From the NCBI RefSeq assembly GCF_036417845.1, contig NC_089982.1, positions 66,725,684 to 66,789,683 on the forward strand: a stretch of DNA of 64,000 bases. Direction: 5' to 3'. Origin of the DNA: Apteryx mantelli (lineage: Eukaryota; Chordata; Aves; Apterygiformes; Apterygidae). A model generated the notes under the pieces. It was not told the DNA's origin and searched no databases. It worked only from the letters and a program-made list of their open reading frames with translations. The position numbers and the translations under genes are program-made. Shown in pieces: positions 63,408 to 64,000 of the stretch. The stretch's first letter is position 1. Every line of letters starts with the position of its first letter.

Positions 63408-64000
63408 CTGAAAGAAAATGCCCAATATTTAAGTTGCTGACCTGGCAATTAGTAGTTAGAATTAATCTTGTTGTAAAATACCAGTTCTTACTCCCTTACG
63501 GTAATTATTTTGATTTTGAAAAATAAGGTGATTTACAATTCCTTTACTTTTAAGCCGTTAATTTGCATTTATTTAAATAGCATTTTTAATAGTATTCCAG
63601 TTGTGAATAACATATAACATGAAATGAGAATGTCAATTATTTTATACTACCTAATGTTGCCACACAGAACGTGTGAGCTGGGAGAACACCCTATGTTCTG
63701 ATCAGAGAGCACTTAGCATTTTTGGAGTGCTATCACAGCAAACAATAATAATAAAGAACAAATATTATTAAAAATTACTTCACATATTTTTGTTAGAGAT
63801 GCAATATGTATGCAGTTTTATTTATCTAACAGTCTCTTTGATTTATATGCCATCTACTTTCAATAGTCAAAGAGCAACTAAATTTTCTTCTTTCCACAAA
63901 ATATATTTTAAGCTAACAGTATCTGCCTTACATTCATCTGTATTTAACATTTTTTGTAAAAATAATTTCATTACCAGCAAGAATTTCTAGAGAGTTGTAT
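63408..64000 (-). other. TBC1D19: TBC1D19 intron (partial)
   Basis: AT-rich sequence upstream of the penultimate exon acceptor. I found no earlier TBC1D19 exon before the window ends, so this is probably intron. Confidence 0.7.

Noticed and set aside
63408-64000. A further TBC1D19 exon at the right edge
   Set aside because: No segment with paired splice sites and a plausible peptide was found on the minus strand.

Overview
The window is vertebrate nuclear DNA, most likely from a bird. Two long chicken-repeat-1 (CR1) LINE copies end in the CR1-type octamer ATTCTGTG, further eroded CR1 fragments are present, and most of the sequence is AT-rich non-coding DNA with a few CpG-rich promoter islands. 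A crocodilian or turtle cannot be excluded from the sequence alone. Nearly all short open reading frames here are chance frames. The only host coding sequence I can support is four exons of two genes, both on the minus strand.

TBC1D19 (right edge): the last two coding exons lie at 63337-63407 and 62241-62315, with consensus splice sites, matching reading phase, a stop codon, a short 3'UTR and a poly(A) signal at 61943-61948. STIM2 (most of the window): coding exon 1 (45100-45328) lies in a large CpG island, intron 1 is about 41 kb, and coding exon 2 (4022-4152) carries the Ca2+-sensing EF-hand. The rest of STIM2 lies to the left of the window. The tandem order TBC1D19 then STIM2 on one strand is the order I know from mammals.

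Layout from left to right: STIM2 intron 2 (1-4021); exon 2; intron 1 with a nearly intact CR1 on the plus strand (about 5035-7770), an old CR1 tail (about 19785-20190) and otherwise unremarkable AT-rich DNA; the STIM2 CpG island with exon 1 and promoter (about 44380-46090); the intergenic region with an old CR1 fragment (about 47440-48110), a second nearly intact CR1 on the minus strand (51762-54188) and an unassigned CpG-rich block (58080-58430); then the TBC1D19 3' end.

The most notable features are: (1) two CR1 copies with unbroken reverse transcriptase frames, about 98% identical in protein, in inverted orientation on either side of STIM2 exon 1, with their differences concentrated in one 40-residue block; (2) an open frame running 115 codons upstream of the STIM2 exon 1 ATG, which itself has a weak initiation context; (3) an orphan CpG island about 13 kb upstream of STIM2. 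I found no CRISPR array, tRNA, rRNA or obviously new multigene system.
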